Below, piece after piece: positions 61,052-64,000 of a stretch of DNA of 64,000 nt (position 1 is its first letter; every line of letters begins with the position of its first letter). Source of the DNA: Opisthocomus hoazin (Eukaryota; Chordata; Aves; Opisthocomiformes; Opisthocomidae); NCBI RefSeq assembly GCF_030867145.1, contig NC_134415.1, positions 74,615,300-74,679,299 on the forward strand, in the 5' to 3' direction. The notes beneath the pieces were generated by a model. The model did no database searches and was not told where the DNA came from. It saw nothing but the letters and a program-made list of their open reading frames with translations. Position numbers and translations under genes: made by a program.

Positions 61052-61213
61052 GCTCAGATTATTCCTCAGTGGGATGGTTACCTGGTACTGAATCCCTGTG
61101 GCAGTCCACAGCCATTTCGTCAAGCAGTCAAAGCAATCCTGTCAGAAGACACAGTATAGCTTCCGACAGCGGGGACACTGGGATTGGTACCTCCTGTTCT
61201 GATAGTGTGGAAG
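61052..61213 (+). CDS. CEP85L: CEP85L coding exon 2
   Basis: The 162-base exon is flanked by acceptor TTTATAG and donor GTGAGT (61214-61219). It carries 2 bases, 53 codons and 1 base, so it joins exon 1 in frame and leaves phase 1 for exon 3. With exon 1 it gives residues 17-70: DYSS, then [10 protein letters not shown] (human WLPANESLWQ as I recall), a Ser/Gln-rich linker, and the conserved [15 protein letters not shown] (residues 48-62) with GTSCSDSVE to residue 70. RRHS is a basophilic-kinase consensus (R-R-x-S at Ser51), which suggests phosphorylation; this is inference. In human CEP85L, disease variants causing posterior-predominant lissencephaly cluster in this exon and its donor (recalled literature). 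There is one extra residue (Gly24) relative to human. The first base after the donor junction should complete Asp or Gly; human has Asp. Confidence 0.93.
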
Positions 61214-64000
61214 GTGAGTTGACACTGTTACGTTTTGAATGTTTCTGAGAGTAATGATCCAAAATGTTTTAAAGGTATGTTTCCCAGAGTAACGGTACTT
61301 TTCCAAAGCAGCTGAGCGCGTGCAGGTCTTTGTTTCCCTGGCTGGACCAAGTAATTATTTTGGTGAGGTTTAATTAATTTACTTCTGCATGAGTTGCGTG
61401 CATTAACTTGCTTGTCTGCCACAAAGCCGGTACTTGTGTTAGATGTTTTGATAATTGCAGTTACAAGAAGTGCCGTATTTATACAGAGAAGTAATATCCC
61501 ATACCACAGAGCTTGATAAACAAAAGAAAAACTTTTGAGGGAGTTCATGAAAGGACAATGCTTTCAGGTATTTATTGTGTGTGTCAGCAGAGAAAGCTTA
61601 TTCATTGGGGCTGGGAGGAAAATGGGGCGTGTTGTCTTCTCATTTCTTTTTTTCTGGTGGGAAATACGTTTACATTTTATTGCGTGGCGTTTGACATATG
61701 ATCAAAGAACTTCAAGGAAAACCAACAGCATCTAAAGGTTGTTGAAGCTTGGTTTGGACTAAATCATGGTTACTCAAAGCTGATCTTATCAGTGAGGGGT
61801 TCAGCCTCTAAGTTGGCAGCTTCTCCATACCATTGGCACCCTCCCTATGGGATGTCTCTCTGGAAGTAAGCCTGAATGAGAGGGAGACTAGGCAGTGGCA
61901 AGGCTTGAGGTTTTCTTCTTGCACAGCCTCGTTTCATAGTAAGATTTTGAAGACAAAGGTAACGACAGTGGGACTGTGATCTACCTTTCTCCAGTGCCTT
62001 TCTATGCCTCGTAAATTTTTCAAAAGGAGTGGGTGGAATGAGGAAGAGCAGGAAGAATGACTAGAAATGAAGTAAGGGAATGCTGAATCAATGTAAGAGA
62101 CAGAAGTCTCTGTAGGGGGGCTGAGCATCCCTGAGGAGAGGCCCAAATGCCTCAGGGTTCAGTCTGTCAGGCCTCTTCGCACATGAGGAAATCCTTTCCG
62201 CCTGCTTCCTGTTGCATCTGTCAGTTGGAAAGGAACTCGGTAGGGGAGTCCTTATAGATTGCTTTGTGCTTACTTTCATATCTAAACCTTTACTGGCTTT
62301 GGCAAAATAAAGATTTTAGTCAAATACTCAAATTCTTGGATGTAAACCTGAGATAGTAAATGATTATTAATGTAGAAGCCTTTCTCTTCTCTTAAAAAAG
62401 ACATATATATATATATAAAGAGAAGTAAAGGGAATAAAGCTCTCTCATGCTGTATGTATATAGATTTGCAATCAGACTCGCTGAAGTGTTGTGCAATAGT
62501 ATTTTAAGATGCAGTATTTGAATTAGAAACATGCTCTCCCCTCCTCCCCTTTCAGGGCTTCCTCATTTGAGGGGTGGGAGGAAGGAGAGGAAATGAAGCA
62601 GCACCTCCTCCTCAGATGTCCTCCTGGTTAAAGAGGAGAACAGAACAACTGTTCTTGGTGAGGGGCTGGGGGGGGAGGGATGGTGCACTGATATAATCAC
62701 AAGTTTAGTAGGCGTTTGTTACCAGTTAACTAACAGCTCTGTTCATTGACATGCTTTTAATAGGGCATTGTTACAAGCTGCTTTTGGGTTTTCTTAAAGT
62801 AAAATAAAGAGGGAAAAATTGTTCATGAAGTTTGTGCCTCTGACAATGCTTGGCAATGATAGTTCTACTGTATCCTTAATTTTATCGATTACCTGTCACC
62901 TTCTTTGAAAAACTTTTCAGTAGCAGAAGAAAAAATGTTGAAGAAAAAGGGGGGGGAACCTAAATGTGAAACGAAGTTAGTGGAAGGAGCATAGAACAGG
63001 TTTGGAAACTGAATGTGTACATACATTTCTACTGGAAAGTGCTGTTGCCTAGGATGCCTGGTTGTCTGCATCTCTGAAGCTGCCCCCTCCCTGCATCCAC
63101 AAAAAGAGAAGAGTGTCACTGTGATCTGTGGGACTGCCAGGCCAGACTGGTAATTGCAGACTTGATGCTGGCCATCTGCGCTCAATGTGGTGCTTGGGAA
63201 GAAGCCCGTGGGGATTTTTCAGAGGGAAATTTTTTTCACAAGTCAGCAGATCATTACGGTTTTTAACAGTGCTCAGAGAATGAAATGTGCCTTTGCTCTT
63301 TCCTTTCTGTTATGCCTACTAAAAATATAAAACTTAATTTCCAAATTAAGATGCTTTAATTATGGAAGTCATAGGTGAATTATTTTGTGCAGATAGGTAG
63401 TTAATAGTAAATACGCTGGTGCAGGGAGTGGAGCTCAGATGCATTTAAAAATGTTTTTATTGTTTTTTCTCACATCTTAAATGTTCCTTTAAATTAATCC
63501 TTTTGCTCATACTGCATTTCAGGAGCATTCGCTCTCTTTGAAAGTGCAGGTTTTGAAGAATAGTGCCAGGTGGCTCTTGTGTTTGGCTCAGACCTGTGTG
63601 GTTTGGAGGGGAGATGAATTTTGACAAAAGCAAGAGGAAGAGAAGTCTTTTACACTAAAATGTGTTCAGCTGGTTGTCTCTATTATGTTGTGCAAAGGTA
63701 GGAAAATGAGGAAATGAAATGACTTGTTGAGAGTCATTATTGAAGTTGAGCAATTTTGATGTGTACTGGGGGAGGTTGAGGAGAGAAATTTAGGAACTGT
63801 AAATGTGGGATGTTTGGGTAGAATGGATCTTAAATTTCTAGTTCAGAGTGCCCTTTATTTAAGGGGTCATGTAAAAAGGCATTTTTATCTCTGCGTATAC
63901 TACAGTTAATGTGGTTGGGTTGGTTGGTTGGTTTCCTGTCAGTAAGTGGTTCTGGATTCAGATCAGCTTTTGAGTGAGATAAAAATAATTACTGTATGCT
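61214..64000 (+). other. CEP85L: CEP85L intron 2, partial; runs off the right edge
   Basis: The intron begins with donor GTGAGT and has no acceptor in the window. No exon, RNA gene or transposon was recognised. It contains a short (AT)n at about 62403-62417 and a GGTT-rich stretch at about 63912-63936. The large third exon of CEP85L should lie to the right. Confidence 0.75.

Noticed and set aside
43810..64000. Phospholamban (PLN), nested within CEP85L in mammals
   Set aside because: No frame in this part of the gene resembles the short phospholamban protein; it presumably lies in a later intron outside the window.
1..64000. CRISPR arrays, tRNA, rRNA or snRNA genes
   Set aside because: No spaced direct repeats and no cloverleaf or conserved snRNA sequence was noticed by reading; a covariance-model scan was not possible here.

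Overview
The window is animal nuclear DNA, almost certainly from a bird. At least six CR1 LINE fragments carry the avian 3' end, a short repeat of the type ATTCTATG. Genes are sparse, the one real gene has GT-AG introns, and its promoter lies in a dense CpG island. There are no bacterial-style operons, no CRISPR and no recognisable tRNA or rRNA gene. Nearly all the longer open frames on either strand are chance or repeat-derived.

The only gene I can name is CEP85L, on the + strand. Its first coding exon is 43761-43809, inside a CpG island of about 1.1 kb. Its second is 61052-61213, after a 17.2 kb intron. The two splice in phase (16 codons plus 1 base, then 2 bases plus 53 codons plus 1 base). 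They give a short Met-Trp-Gly N-terminus followed by the very conserved block [15 protein letters not shown]. The remaining exons, which encode the coiled-coil body, lie beyond the right edge.

Layout: 1-43.0 kb is intergenic DNA upstream of CEP85L. By human gene order, which I recall and did not read here, MCM9 should lie further left. This flank holds a truncated endogenous retrovirus on the minus strand (about 8.08-8.73 kb), a decayed coding-like stretch with an A-rich tail (14.3-15.15 kb), a compact orphan CpG island preceded by a TATA-like element (18.0-18.3 kb), a cluster of TAATTA sites next to a CR1 (21.15-21.7 kb), 43 perfect CTTTC units in a 0.5 kb pyrimidine tract (32.3-32.8 kb) and another CR1 (35.0 kb). 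The CpG island and exon 1 follow at 43.08-44.25 kb. Intron 1 carries a possible LTR-like block (48.25-48.44 kb) and four CR1 pieces (54.4-58.7 kb), two of which form an inverted pair of one subfamily. Exon 2 and the start of intron 2 end the window.

I found no clear case of an undescribed biological system. The items most worth a second look are the short avian CEP85L N-terminus with its strong upstream ORF, the orphan CpG island at 18 kb, the unidentified decayed coding sequence at 14.3-15.15 kb, and the long perfect AAAGG/CTTTC array.
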